A stretch of DNA of 64,000 nt from JAFGDI01 sp963662515. GTDB lineage: Bacteria > Planctomycetota > Phycisphaerae > Sedimentisphaerales > SM23-30. Shown piece after piece: positions 17,787 through 25,039 of the stretch; position 1 is the first letter of the stretch; each line of letters opens with the position of its first letter. Location of the stretch: assembly GCA_963662515.1 (NCBI GenBank), contig OY759675.1, positions 186,001-250,000 of the forward strand. Direction: 5' to 3'. A program made the position numbers and the translations under genes. The notes below the pieces were generated by a model that was given only the letters and a program-made list of their open reading frames with translations, was not told where the DNA came from and searched no databases.

Positions 17787-17813
17787 GCCTGAGTGGTGAT
17801 AGTCGGTTACAAT
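17785..17813 (+). promoter_or_regulatory. Promoter for a leaderless queG transcript
   Basis: TTGCCT at 17785, a 17-nt spacer and TACAAT at 17808. The ATG of queG begins 10 nt after the -10 box, so the mRNA would have almost no 5' leader. No Shine-Dalgarno sequence is present, which fits. Confidence 0.6.
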
Positions 17814-17822
17814 CGCAATACT

Positions 17823-18752
17823 ATGATCAATAGTAAACAGATAAAGGAAAAGGCGATAGAGCTGGGTTTTGCTCTGGCGGGAATAGCTCCGGCTCAGGTC
17901 GTATCTGACAGAGCAGCTCAGGGGTTGTATGACCATCTGGCTTTGGGCAATAATGCGCAAATGCAATATCTAACCCGAAATATCAACAAAAGGCTTGATG
18001 TTAGAGAGCTTGTGCCCGGAGCCAGAAGTGTTATAAGCTGTGCGGCGAGTTATAAGAATGAACAGGCGATGAATGATCGGGGCGATAGTTCTGGCCTGTA
18101 TATTGCTCAATATGCCCGGCGAAGGGATTATCATATTATTATTCGCCAGCGGTTGCAGGAGTTGGCCGGTTGGCTGCTCGGCCAGTTAAGTGGTAAGGTG
18201 CAATATCGCTGCTTTGTTGATACAGCTCCTTTAATGGAGAAATACTATGCGGTTGAGGCAGGTTTGGGCTGGTTGGGGCGTAATAATCTGCTGATAAATG
18301 AGGAATATGGTTCGTGGCTGCTCTTAGGTGAGTTAGTGGTGGATATAGAGCTGGAATATGATAGTCGTGTTGCAGGTGCAGGCTGCGGCAGTTGCCGGCG
18401 ATGTCTTGATGCCTGTCCGGGCGGAGCTTTGCAAGAGTCAGGTCAGTTCGATTCCCGGCGGTGTTTGTCTTACCATACCATAGAGTCAAAGGAAGAAGTT
18501 CCCTCGGAACTGGCGGCGGTTTTGGCCCACCGGGTTTTTGGCTGCGATCAATGCCAGTTAGTATGCCCATACAATCAGAATGCCCGGTGCAGTAATGATC
18601 GGGCGTTTGCAGAGCAGTTTGCCGCTCTGAGCAAAGAAGAGCTTGACGCTATGACTCAGGCAGAATTTGACAGCCGTTATAAAGATACGCCATTGCAGCG
18701 AGCCGGACTGGAGCGAATGAAGTATATTGCCAGTTTGGGCATGAAAGACTGA
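17823..18752 (+). CDS. queG: Epoxyqueuosine reductase QueG
   Basis: 309 residues from the ATG at 17823; a GTG ten codons earlier is rejected because it precedes the predicted transcription start. QueG reduces epoxyqueuosine to queuosine in tRNA with a cobalamin cofactor and two 4Fe-4S clusters. Visible signatures are RLDVRELVPGARSVI (~57-72), DTAPLMEKYYAVEAGLGWLG (~133-152), the ferredoxin motif CGSCRRCLDACP (~188-199), and CDQCQLVCPYN (~243-253). The C-terminal HEAT-like extension of some homologues is missing, so this is the short form. It converges with the SpoIID gene 24 nt away. Confidence 0.92.
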   Translation: MINSKQIKEKAIELGFALAGIAPAQVVSDRAAQGLYDHLALGNNAQMQYLTRNINKRLDVRELVPGARSVISCAASYKNEQAMNDRGDSSGLYIAQYARRRDYHIIIRQRLQELAGWLLGQLSGKVQYRCFVDTAPLMEKYYAVEAGLGWLGRNNLLINEEYGSWLLLGELVVDIELEYDSRVAGAGCGSCRRCLDACPGGALQESGQFDSRRCLSYHTIESKEEVPSELAAVLAHRVFGCDQCQLVCPYNQNARCSNDRAFAEQFAALSKEELDAMTQAEFDSRYKDTPLQRAGLERMKYIASLGMKD

Positions 18753-18775
18753 TATCTGCTATCAGACACGCTGTA

Positions 18776-20050
18776 TTAGTAGCCTTTTCTGACAACCGCG
18801 CCGGGATAATAGAAATTGAGTATCTGAAATTCATTATACCCTTGTTCGGCCATGCGTTGAGCGCCTCGCTGGCACATGCCGGTGCCGTGGCCCCAGCCTT
18901 TGCCGTTGAAGATAGTCCAGCCGGATTTATCGGGGTTTTCTTTGATCTCGAACCAGGGGCTGTAAATCTTGATCGTACCAGAGTGGAGTGCATGCCTGAA
19001 CTCATCGGAGCGAATGCGGGCTGACTTGCCTTTTTTATCGGTTAGTTTCAGATAAGCGATCCTGCCGAACGAGTTTGCCTGATCTATAGTTATTTTGTCG
19101 ATCTGGTCGAGATTATATTGTCTGGCTAGTTTGCTGGTTACTAAAGATTTGCTAAGTGTTACGCTGGGCCAGCGATATTTACTTGCCGGTGCGGTATGCT
19201 GGCAGTGTGGGCAGGCTTTGGCGGGCAGTTCTTTAATATCGTATCCGAAAATGGGAGCACCTGATTCGGTAGAACCACCGCAGATAGCGCTATAAAAGCA
19301 GGGCAATACGGTTGGCCTGTTGCTATTGGCCGGGGTATAGGTCAGAACCAGACCTTTGGTCTGACCGACAGCGGCGATGACATTGGGGTGCTCGCTGGCG
19401 AGTCCTTTGTAGCATTGGCTGGCCTGGTCAGAGCCTATGTCCCAGTGTTCGCTGGTATGGCGGCCCATTTCCCAGATGGCATAGCTGCGTGCGGCTATGG
19501 CCTGAGCGCGCAGGGCACTGCCCGGCCAGGTGGGGTATATCTCTGAGCCGATAACCGAATTGAGATATTGTTCGATATGAATAACATTAACTACGGCTAT
19601 TTTGCCCGAGGGTAAGGCTATGCAGCGGATAGTTCCGCGATAAGAACCGTTGAGGTCCGTTTTGCCGGCAATTGTCGTAGTGATCTTCGCCGGGTCGGTC
19701 TCGAAGATTGCGTTAAGGTCAAGCGGCGTGCTGGCTGACTCGATCACCCGGTCGTTAATGACCCATTTATTGTGTTTGAGCGAAATATTCCAGGCAAACA
19801 ATGCGGTGGGGTACAGGCTTCTGATAACCGGATTTGTGGTTTTAACAGCACGAGGTCTGGGGCTGGAGCTTAATTTGACCGTGTCCGCCTGGGTGAGCAG
19901 AATACGGATCTCCTGGGCACTTTTCTGGGCAGGAGTTACGGTTTTGGTAACAGGTTTATAGTCTGGCTCATAACGATAGCAGCCGACGACGCAAATAGCC
20001 GCCAACAGCAGTAAGACTGAACTAAATATCATTAAGCTGGTATTTTTCAT
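18776..20050 (-). CDS. SpoIID/LytB-domain lipoprotein (amidase-enhancer type)
   Basis: 424 residues. The N-terminus is a lipoprotein signal with lipobox VVGC (Cys ~24). The SpoIID/LytB domain spans ~145-420, with EQYLNSVIGSEIYPTWPGSALRAQAIAARSYA split over ~160-195, a GKGWGHGTGMCQRGAQRMAE-type segment (~385-405) and a FYYPG end. SpoIID proteins bind or cleave glycan strands of peptidoglycan and help amidases. In a non-sporulating planctomycete a cell-wall remodelling role is an inference. It appears monocistronic. Confidence 0.9.
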   Translation of the reverse strand: MKNTSLMIFSSVLLLLAAICVVGCYRYEPDYKPVTKTVTPAQKSAQEIRILLTQADTVKLSSSPRPRAVKTTNPVIRSLYPTALFAWNISLKHNKWVINDRVIESASTPLDLNAIFETDPAKITTTIAGKTDLNGSYRGTIRCIALPSGKIAVVNVIHIEQYLNSVIGSEIYPTWPGSALRAQAIAARSYAIWEMGRHTSEHWDIGSDQASQCYKGLASEHPNVIAAVGQTKGLVLTYTPANSNRPTVLPCFYSAICGGSTESGAPIFGYDIKELPAKACPHCQHTAPASKYRWPSVTLSKSLVTSKLARQYNLDQIDKITIDQANSFGRIAYLKLTDKKGKSARIRSDEFRHALHSGTIKIYSPWFEIKENPDKSGWTIFNGKGWGHGTGMCQRGAQRMAEQGYNEFQILNFYYPGAVVRKGY

Positions 20051-20136
20051 GATCCGCTGTCGTTTCTATAAATATATGGCCCTGATTAACTAATATAATA
20101 CTGACAACAGGATACCTGAAACAGTTAAATGGGGCA

Positions 20137-20177
20137 ATAAAAAAACAAGCGACCGGCATATATGCTGATCGCTTGTT
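20137..20177 (-). terminator. Terminator downstream of the TPR/alpha-CTD gene
   Basis: Read on the minus strand, AACAAGCGA pairs imperfectly with the opposite arm around a TATATGC turn. The hairpin ends in a run of seven T (the A run at 20139-20145). It lies ~43 nt beyond the stop at 20220. Confidence 0.8.
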
Positions 20178-20219
20178 GATTGTTATATAGTTGTCAGGTT
20201 TATCACCTGAAGACAGTTA

Positions 20220-21602
20220 TTAGCTGTCGAGTTTACGCAGGGCTAGTCCTTTTTCAGACAGCTTCTCGTTAACTTCGGTAAGACTGGTCATGCCAAAGTT
20301 TTTGCAGCCGAGCAGTTCTGCTTCGGTGCGAATGGTCAACTCGCCGATAGTGCGAATATTGAGACGGTCGAGGCATTTACGGCTGCGAACTGAGAGATTG
20401 AGCTCGTCAATGCTCTCGTCGAGTAATTCCTGATCGACATTGTCCTCTTCCACGATTTCCATGCCGGGCTTGAGTGATTTGCCGCTGTCTTCTACTAACT
20501 GGCCCAGACGCAGGTTCTTGCTGCCGAGAATCTGTTTGATCTCGAGCAGGCTGGTCTCGCCGAAGTTTTTATAAGCCAGCAGTTCGGCTTCGGTTACATT
20601 GAGCAGGTCGCCGACAGTGCGGATATTCATCTTACGCAGGCAGTTGCGGCTGCGGACAGAGAGCTCAAAGTCGGAGATCGGAATTTCGAGAACCTTGTTC
20701 CGGCGGTCAACTCGCTTCTCGCGGTCTTCATCGAAGTACATGAAGCGGCTGGCTTCAATGTCTTTGGCGAACATGCGAGCGCGTTTATTGTTAGGCCAGG
20801 CGGCCAGAACTGTCTTAACGCACTGGGCGGCCAGTTCTGCCTGATTCTTTTCTTCGTAGATCACTGAGAGGTTCAAGAGGGCATTAACCGAAGGAGCCGG
20901 GCGGTTAACGCATTTTTTATAGTATTCGATGGCACTGTCTTCATCGACATAGAGGTCGAGCATATATGCCAGGTGGAAATTAGCCTTTACATTGTCCGGG
21001 TCGAGCTTGGTAGCTCTTTCCAGCTCGGTTATGGCCATCTGATGATCGCCCTGAGCCTGTAATAATCTGCCCAGTTGATAGTGGTATTCGGCTCTGATCT
21101 CACCGATCCGGCTGGCACGATTGAGCTTGTCATGAGCTTCATCGAATTTCCCGGCGTGTCTCAGGGTGCAAACCACTTCCATTGATATGTCAAACTGGTC
21201 ATAGCCCGACTTTTCAGCGGCTTCAAAGTTTTGACATGCCAGGTCATATTGGCCTAATTCTCTCTGTGCCAGAGCTTTAAGGTAAAGAACATTAGCGTCC
21301 GGATTCGCTATTTCGCCCAGCCAGTCGATCGACTTTTCATATTCACCTAATACTAACCAGCCTTGAGCGACCTTATAGGCTTTGTCCGGGCTGTTTTTGA
21401 ACTTTGCGCCATTGGAGATTACTTCCGCAGGGAAAAACTTCTGGAAATCGTTGAAATTATATACATTTGCAGTTATAAACTTCTTATATTTCCCGAATTC
21501 CTCAGCGGTGAATGGTGTGTCACTGCTGAACCACGCCTGAATATTCATTGGTTCCAGCGTAGTGTTAGAGGTGCTTATGTCCGCAACTGATCTGTCGGTC
21601 AT
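20220..21602 (-). CDS. TPR protein with two RNA-polymerase-alpha-CTD-like domains
   Basis: 460 residues. Tetratricopeptide repeats occupy ~65-270, for example YQLGRLLQAQGDHQMAITEL and NFHLAYMLDLYVDEDSAIEY. Two copies of a helix-hairpin-helix domain like the C-terminal domain of RNA polymerase alpha follow: ELSVRSRNCLRKMNIRTVGD (~300) with LLAYKNFGETSLLEI, and LNLSVRSRKCLDRLNIRTIG (~405) with LLGCKNFGMTSLTEV. In real alpha subunits this domain contacts DNA UP elements and activators. Here the assembly domain is replaced by TPRs. A transcription-related scaffold is an inference. Strong terminator downstream. Confidence 0.85.
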   Translation of the reverse strand: MTDRSVADISTSNTTLEPMNIQAWFSSDTPFTAEEFGKYKKFITANVYNFNDFQKFFPAEVISNGAKFKNSPDKAYKVAQGWLVLGEYEKSIDWLGEIANPDANVLYLKALAQRELGQYDLACQNFEAAEKSGYDQFDISMEVVCTLRHAGKFDEAHDKLNRASRIGEIRAEYHYQLGRLLQAQGDHQMAITELERATKLDPDNVKANFHLAYMLDLYVDEDSAIEYYKKCVNRPAPSVNALLNLSVIYEEKNQAELAAQCVKTVLAAWPNNKRARMFAKDIEASRFMYFDEDREKRVDRRNKVLEIPISDFELSVRSRNCLRKMNIRTVGDLLNVTEAELLAYKNFGETSLLEIKQILGSKNLRLGQLVEDSGKSLKPGMEIVEEDNVDQELLDESIDELNLSVRSRKCLDRLNIRTIGELTIRTEAELLGCKNFGMTSLTEVNEKLSEKGLALRKLDS

Positions 21603-21751
21603 ATCATACTCCGTAACTAACAGGTTTAGATTGTAAAGTAGCTCTCATAACAAATTGAGAGTTTGCAAGCCGGAGATTATACTTAAAATAGCATTTCCTG
21701 TCAAGCTGACCTGCAGGTGATGGAAACCAGGGGGGTAGATGGGTATTTTCA
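21603..21751. other. Upstream region of the TPR/alpha-CTD gene
   Basis: Likely contains the minus-strand promoter of the 20220-21602 gene. No other feature recognised before the inverted repeat that begins at 21752. Confidence 0.35.
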
Positions 21752-22048
21752 GACAGGATAACCGCCGGGGGTACCGGCTGGATTTTTATAGTAGTTTGGG
21801 TTGAGATTGGTGATGTTGGTTAGATTGTTATTGTTCCGGCCTGGGTTGGTGATTGTTTTTTTGTTTTTGATTGTATTTGTGTGGTATATATAAATGTGTA
21901 ATTGTAAGATAATTAGCTAGTTAAGTAGTTTAATAAAATAAATAATAACTTGCAAGCCAGGGTCGGAAAGGTAGTATGTCAAGACAGTATAATATGTCTG
22001 CATAAACTACTATAAAAATCCAGCCGGTACCCCGGCGGTTATCCTGTC
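21752..22048. repeat. Long inverted repeat, 46-bp and 45-bp arms around ~206 bp
   Basis: The left arm 21752-21797 begins GACAGGATAACCGCCGGG and ends ATAGTAGTTT. The right arm 22004-22048 is its reverse complement with a single one-base length difference. Each arm contains its own small palindrome around GCCGGTACCCCGGC. The spacer starts with a G/T-rich stretch and then becomes AT-rich. It encodes no protein. No clear target-site duplication flanks the arms. It may be a non-autonomous mobile element or a pair of inverted REP-like units. Confidence 0.8.
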
Positions 22049-22191
22049 GTAAAATTAAATAGCGGGTGTGGGCTCAAGCGATCAATTTTAAACTACCTAT
22101 ATTAACGGTAAACTGGTTAATTTAGGTAATATGTGATGTTTTTTCTGAATTTAGTAATTATTTTGCCGAATATTTATTTCCTAAGGTGATA

Positions 22192-22278
22192 ATGACGACA
22201 TATAATACTGTCACAGGAGTGGTTACGGCGAATTGGCGAGTGTTGCTGATGGTCTGTAATGCCTGTAGTGAGTTATAA
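22192..22278 (+). CDS. Candidate 28-residue small ORF
   Basis: ATG at 22192 is preceded by AAGGTGATA, a reasonable ribosome binding site. The frame encodes 28 residues starting MTTYNTVTGVV and containing a CNAC pair. It overlaps a TATAAT hexamer, which argues that this DNA may instead be a promoter. No homologue recognised. Coding status is weak. Confidence 0.2.
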   Translation: MTTYNTVTGVVTANWRVLLMVCNACSEL

Positions 22279-22489
22279 ATTGTGGAAAGAAAGGTGTGGT
22301 GTAAGCCGATCTGGCTTGAGCACCTGGATCTCGATGTCGGCCTGCTGCGATTGGCGGCGGAGAAAATAAAGTACTGATAGATACAGTCAGTAATAAAAAA
22401 GTACCGGCATATTACATTTGATTCTCTTTTCTCCTCCTTTGCTTGGTGAGGCAGAGCAACCCCTCCTGTTCTGCTTCACCGTTTTTTTT
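22201..22489 (+). ncRNA. Candidate structured non-coding transcript
   Basis: A TATAAT at 22201 (no good -35) and a very strong terminator at 22445-22489 enclose ~280 bases with no convincing gene. Several hairpins can be drawn, notably AAGCC-GATCT-GGCTT inside a GGTG/CACC outer pair (22293-22324) and TACTGA/TCAGTA near 22374. It does not match 6S, tmRNA, RNase P or SRP RNA by eye. Confidence 0.4.
22445..22489 (+). terminator. Strong orphan Rho-independent terminator
   Basis: Stem arms at 22445-22458 and 22467-22480 pair along 14 bases with two G.T pairs. GTTTTTTTT follows immediately. No protein gene lies upstream on this strand for over 2 kb apart from the 28-codon candidate. Confidence 0.88.
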
Positions 22490-22500
22490 AACTGAAATAC

Positions 22501-22862
22501 TTTTTTAACCACGAAGCACACTAAAAACACGAAAAAGAAGAAATAAATATCAGATAAGTTGTTTATTTGTTGTTAATTAGAAGATTATATTAAAATTATA
22601 ATTCGTAATACTATCCTGCAGAATATTGTTTTTTCAGCTCGATTATTTTTCTTAGCGTTTGTAAATGTCTGATAAATAAGGAATAAAAACCGTTTTGCAA
22701 ACAGTCGAACATTTAAATAAATTAGTCTGCCCCGCAGGGGCAAACCGGAGCTTATCAACTTATATCTTATATCTTATTACTTTTGGTTGCGGCTTGACCG
22801 CCCTAAGTAGTTAGTAGTGTTTCTAAAGATTAAATTTAGTGTTGTTCGTGTGGTTCGTGGTT
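22501..22862. repeat. GxxExxY-flanking repeat, left copy (interrupted)
   Basis: Begins TTTTTTAACCACGAAGCACAC and ends TTCGTGTGGTTCGTGGTT at 22845-22862, so the ends are an imperfect inverted repeat. The first 80 bases match the right copy at 23334 closely, including GTTGTTTATTTG and GTAATTAG/TTAATTAG. Relative to the right copy this one carries ~220 extra bases in the middle, including a TGCCCC-GCA-GGGGCA hairpin at 22728. A further GTGGTTCGTGG fragment lies at 22890. Confidence 0.8.
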
Positions 22863-22952
22863 AAATAAAAACTAATTTGTGTACCTGTTGTGGTTCGTGG
22901 TAATATAACACTGTTTACATGCAGTAATTATTTAAATTGTGGTATGTTTATT

Positions 22953-23330
22953 ATGAGTGAAATTATATATAAACAAGAGAGTTATGATATATGTGGTGCG
23001 GTTTTTGAGGTTTATAATGAGATGGGTTGCGGGTATCTTGAGGCGGTTTATGGCGAATGTCTGGCTCGTGAGTTTGCCGCCCGTGGTATTGAATATGTCT
23101 GTCAGCCGGAACTGGTTGTAGAATACAAGGGGCATCTGCTGGAGCAGAGGTATAAGCCGGACTTTATATGTTTTGGTAAGATCGTGGTTGAAATTAAGTC
23201 TGCTAAGCAACTGGCCCCAGAGCATGCAGCCCAAACCATGAACTATCTTAAAATGGGTAAGATGAAGCTGGGGTTACTGGTGAATTTTGGTCATTGTCCC
23301 GGAGTTGAGATTAAACGGATAGTGCTTTAG
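22953..23330 (+). CDS. GxxExxY protein (PD-(D/E)xK nuclease-like), locus 1
   Basis: 125 residues from the ATG at 22953; an ATG three codons earlier is equally possible. It carries the signature GYLEAVY (~28-34) that names the family, then KPDFICFGKIVVEIKSAKQ (~69-87) with the D and ExK of a PD-(D/E)xK fold, and a C-terminal GLLVNFG. The fold is that of restriction-like nucleases, but the substrate of this family is not established. The gene lies between two copies of a CACGAAG-type repeat. Compare the second, divergent family member at 25931. Confidence 0.88.
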   Translation: MSEIIYKQESYDICGAVFEVYNEMGCGYLEAVYGECLAREFAARGIEYVCQPELVVEYKGHLLEQRYKPDFICFGKIVVEIKSAKQLAPEHAAQTMNYLKMGKMKLGLLVNFGHCPGVEIKRIVL

Positions 23331-23333
23331 TTA

Positions 23334-23470
23334 TTTTTTAACCACGAAGCACACAAAAAACACGAAAAAGAAGAATTTAATATAAGTAATATGGTTAAGT
23401 TGTTTATTTGCTGGTAATTAGCGGTTTATTTTTTTAATTAAAATTCGTGTAGTTCGTGTGATTCGTGGTT
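23334..23470. repeat. GxxExxY-flanking repeat, right copy
   Basis: Starts TTTTTTAACCACGAAGCACAC four bases after the stop codon of the GxxExxY gene and ends TTCGTGTGATTCGTGGTT. The ends are imperfect inverted repeats of each other. The core is AT-rich. The first ~80 bases form a direct repeat with 22501-22580. Confidence 0.85.
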
Positions 23471-23537
23471 GAAAATAAATTATGTATGCAGTTTGCTTCG
23501 TGGATAGCGTAATTTACAGGGATTAGCGTTTATGCCG

Positions 23538-23564
23538 GTTATCAGGGCTGATAACTGTTTTTTT
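23538..23564 (+). terminator. Terminator after GxxExxY locus 1
   Basis: GTTATCAG (23538-23545) pairs with CTGATAAC (23548-23555), followed by TGTTTTTTT. The two-base loop means the effective stem is slightly shorter. Confidence 0.7.
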
Positions 23565-23606
23565 ATGGGCTTAATACAAATTGTGTGAAATTATTTATTT
23601 AGCCGC

Positions 23607-23635
23607 TTGACATTGGTCTTTATTCTTGTTATATT
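23607..23635 (+). promoter_or_regulatory. Strong sigma70-type promoter without adjacent gene
   Basis: A perfect TTGACA at 23607, exactly 17 bases, then TATATT at 23630. Transcription would begin near 23642, over 600 bases before the next annotated start (24267). It could drive a long leader or a small RNA. Confidence 0.65.
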
Positions 23636-23863
23636 TACTTAAGTCAATGGATGATATCTGAATCATCAAGCAATGGACGCGAGATTTCTTTTAGGTTGAT
23701 TTATATGACTTGTTATTTATAAGTTGTTTATATTTGTTCTTTTACAAGTTAAAATGAGGAAAATAGCTATTATAAAAGGTAGCTCAGGCAATTGGCCTGA
23801 GATCGACTTATTATGAGGTATTCGCCTGCGGCTCATGGGTAAAGAATATAAGAATTCTTTTTT

Positions 23864-23932
23864 GGTATTCGCTTTGCTCATGGCTTTAAAGAACCGACTA
23901 AAGCTCGGAACTCTTAAAGGCTAAAGCCGGAT
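23864..23932 (+). repeat. REP-like repeat, copy R1 (diverged)
   Basis: GGTATTCGCTTTGCTCATGG followed by TTTAAAGAACCGACTAAAGC and CGGAACTCTTAAAGGC. This is the same unit found at 28730, 29487 and, inverted, 28544. A shorter fragment, GGTATTCGCCTGCGGCTCAT, lies about 47 bases before it. Confidence 0.75.
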
Positions 23933-23956
23933 TAATAAGTTAACTGAGAATTAATT

Positions 23957-23984
23957 TTGGACGAAAGTGTATATATGTTATAAT
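23957..23984 (+). promoter_or_regulatory. Sigma70-type promoter for the dockerin-tailed gene
   Basis: TTGGAC at 23957, a 16-nt spacer and a perfect TATAAT at 23979. Start of transcription near 23991, leaving a leader of ~275 nt before the ATG at 24267. Confidence 0.7.
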
Positions 23985-24266
23985 ATATAGCTGAGGACAA
24001 GGTTTTCTTAAAAGGTGGACTCAGTATCGTGCCTTTGTGTGAGAAAGGTTCAAAAAAGGAAGAATAAGCACTGCTTGGCGACAAAAAGTGTTTATAACGA
24101 GGTGTGATTTTCTCTCGGAGGAAGAGGGGAGGTAAATGCCCGACGAACGAACAATTTTCTGTTATCTGGCCCTGTTCTGGTCTTGAGGCGACTGTAATCT
24201 GTGTTGGATTCAGTAAAATTGTTTAACTAAGTTTTAGTTTTCTGTTCAACTAGGAGTATTTTTAAG
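23985..24266 (+). promoter_or_regulatory. Long structured 5' leader with possible 16-codon uORF
   Basis: Possible hairpins: CTGAG...CTCAG (23991-24025), CCTTT-GTGTGAG-AAAGG, and CACT...AGTG. A short frame at 24136-24186 (MPDERTIFCYLALFWS) follows GGGGAGG. The leader matches no riboswitch class by eye. Confidence 0.4.
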
Positions 24267-24986
24267 ATGAAGAAATTAATTGCTATTTTAGCCCTTATGG
24301 CCGCTGGTTCTGCTTATGCTGCTGATGTAGATTTTGTATCAGTTGATAAGGCTGACGGCACCGCCGAAGTAACCTGGACAGCAACCGGCTGTACAGTTCT
24401 GGGCATGGGCCTTGAAGTTGCTGTTGACTCTGCTGATTCACTCACAGATGTCGATGTAGATAGCTTCAATGTATTTATTGATCAGGCTTTTGATATTGTT
24501 GACGGCGGCGGCACTCTGACAGAGCCATTGCCAACCAGCAATGCCAAGGCTAGTGTAGGCGCCGCTGGCAGTGTAGCTGCTTTTGACGCTGATTTTGCTC
24601 TTTGTGCCGGTTACCTGGCCGAGAACAATACCGGTCTTGCTTCTGGTAAGATCACTTTCACCGCTGACGCTGACAGCTCTGTCACTCTGACAGAAAACGC
24701 CACACGCGGTGGTGTTGTTGGTATCAAAGATGGCGCCGTTGCCCCTCTGACAACCAACCTCGGTGCTGGTCTTGTGGTTGATATCACTGCTGCATCTAGT
24801 TGTCACTTCACTGAAGGTGATGCTAATTGTGATGACTCTGTTGACTTTGGTGATATTCAGACAGTGCTCAACAATTGGGGTATGACTGACACTGCATCAC
24901 TGGCTGCTGCCGATGTTAATGGTGACAGTTCTGTTGACTTTGGTGATATTCAGACAGTACTCAACAATTGGGGTATGAGCTGGTAA
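24267..24986 (+). CDS. Secreted protein with two identical dockerin-like Ca-binding repeats
   Basis: 239 residues. Signal peptide 1-18 (cleavage after AYA). Residues ~20-175 form an acidic, Gly/Ala/Val-rich beta domain reminiscent of cohesin-type folds, with too little conservation to be sure. The tail has two Ca-binding loops, GDANCDDSVDFGDIQTVLNN and ADVNGDSSVDFGDIQTVLNN, both ending in WGM. AGGAG precedes the ATG by 10 nt. The next gene, a small PEP-CTERM protein, starts 53 nt downstream with no terminator between, so the two are probably co-transcribed. Confidence 0.8.
   Translation: MKKLIAILALMAAGSAYAADVDFVSVDKADGTAEVTWTATGCTVLGMGLEVAVDSADSLTDVDVDSFNVFIDQAFDIVDGGGTLTEPLPTSNAKASVGAAGSVAAFDADFALCAGYLAENNTGLASGKITFTADADSSVTLTENATRGGVVGIKDGAVAPLTTNLGAGLVVDITAASSCHFTEGDANCDDSVDFGDIQTVLNNWGMTDTASLAAADVNGDSSVDFGDIQTVLNNWGMSW
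24837..24977 (+). repeat. 48-bp near-perfect direct repeats inside the dockerin region
   Basis: 24837-24884 and 24930-24977 differ at one base (CAGTGCTC versus CAGTACTC). They encode the two dockerin-like repeats. Synonymous sites are conserved too, which points to recent duplication or gene conversion. Confidence 0.9.
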
Positions 24987-25039
24987 TTTTTATGTATTTT
25001 TGTTAAAAGTTTTATTAATAATTTCTAAGGAGAAATGTT

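Noticed and set aside
17646..17966. 106-codon minus-strand ORF over the 64-residue gene and queG start
   Set aside because: It is antisense to two supported genes, a terminator and a promoter; it is a shadow frame.
22201..22489. 6S RNA, tmRNA, RNase P or SRP RNA
   Set aside because: None of the characteristic sequence blocks of these RNAs is present in the region.
22501..23470. CRISPR array
   Set aside because: The repeated AACCACGAAG blocks occur only twice, at very different spacing, and contain inverted ends; no regular spacer-repeat series exists.
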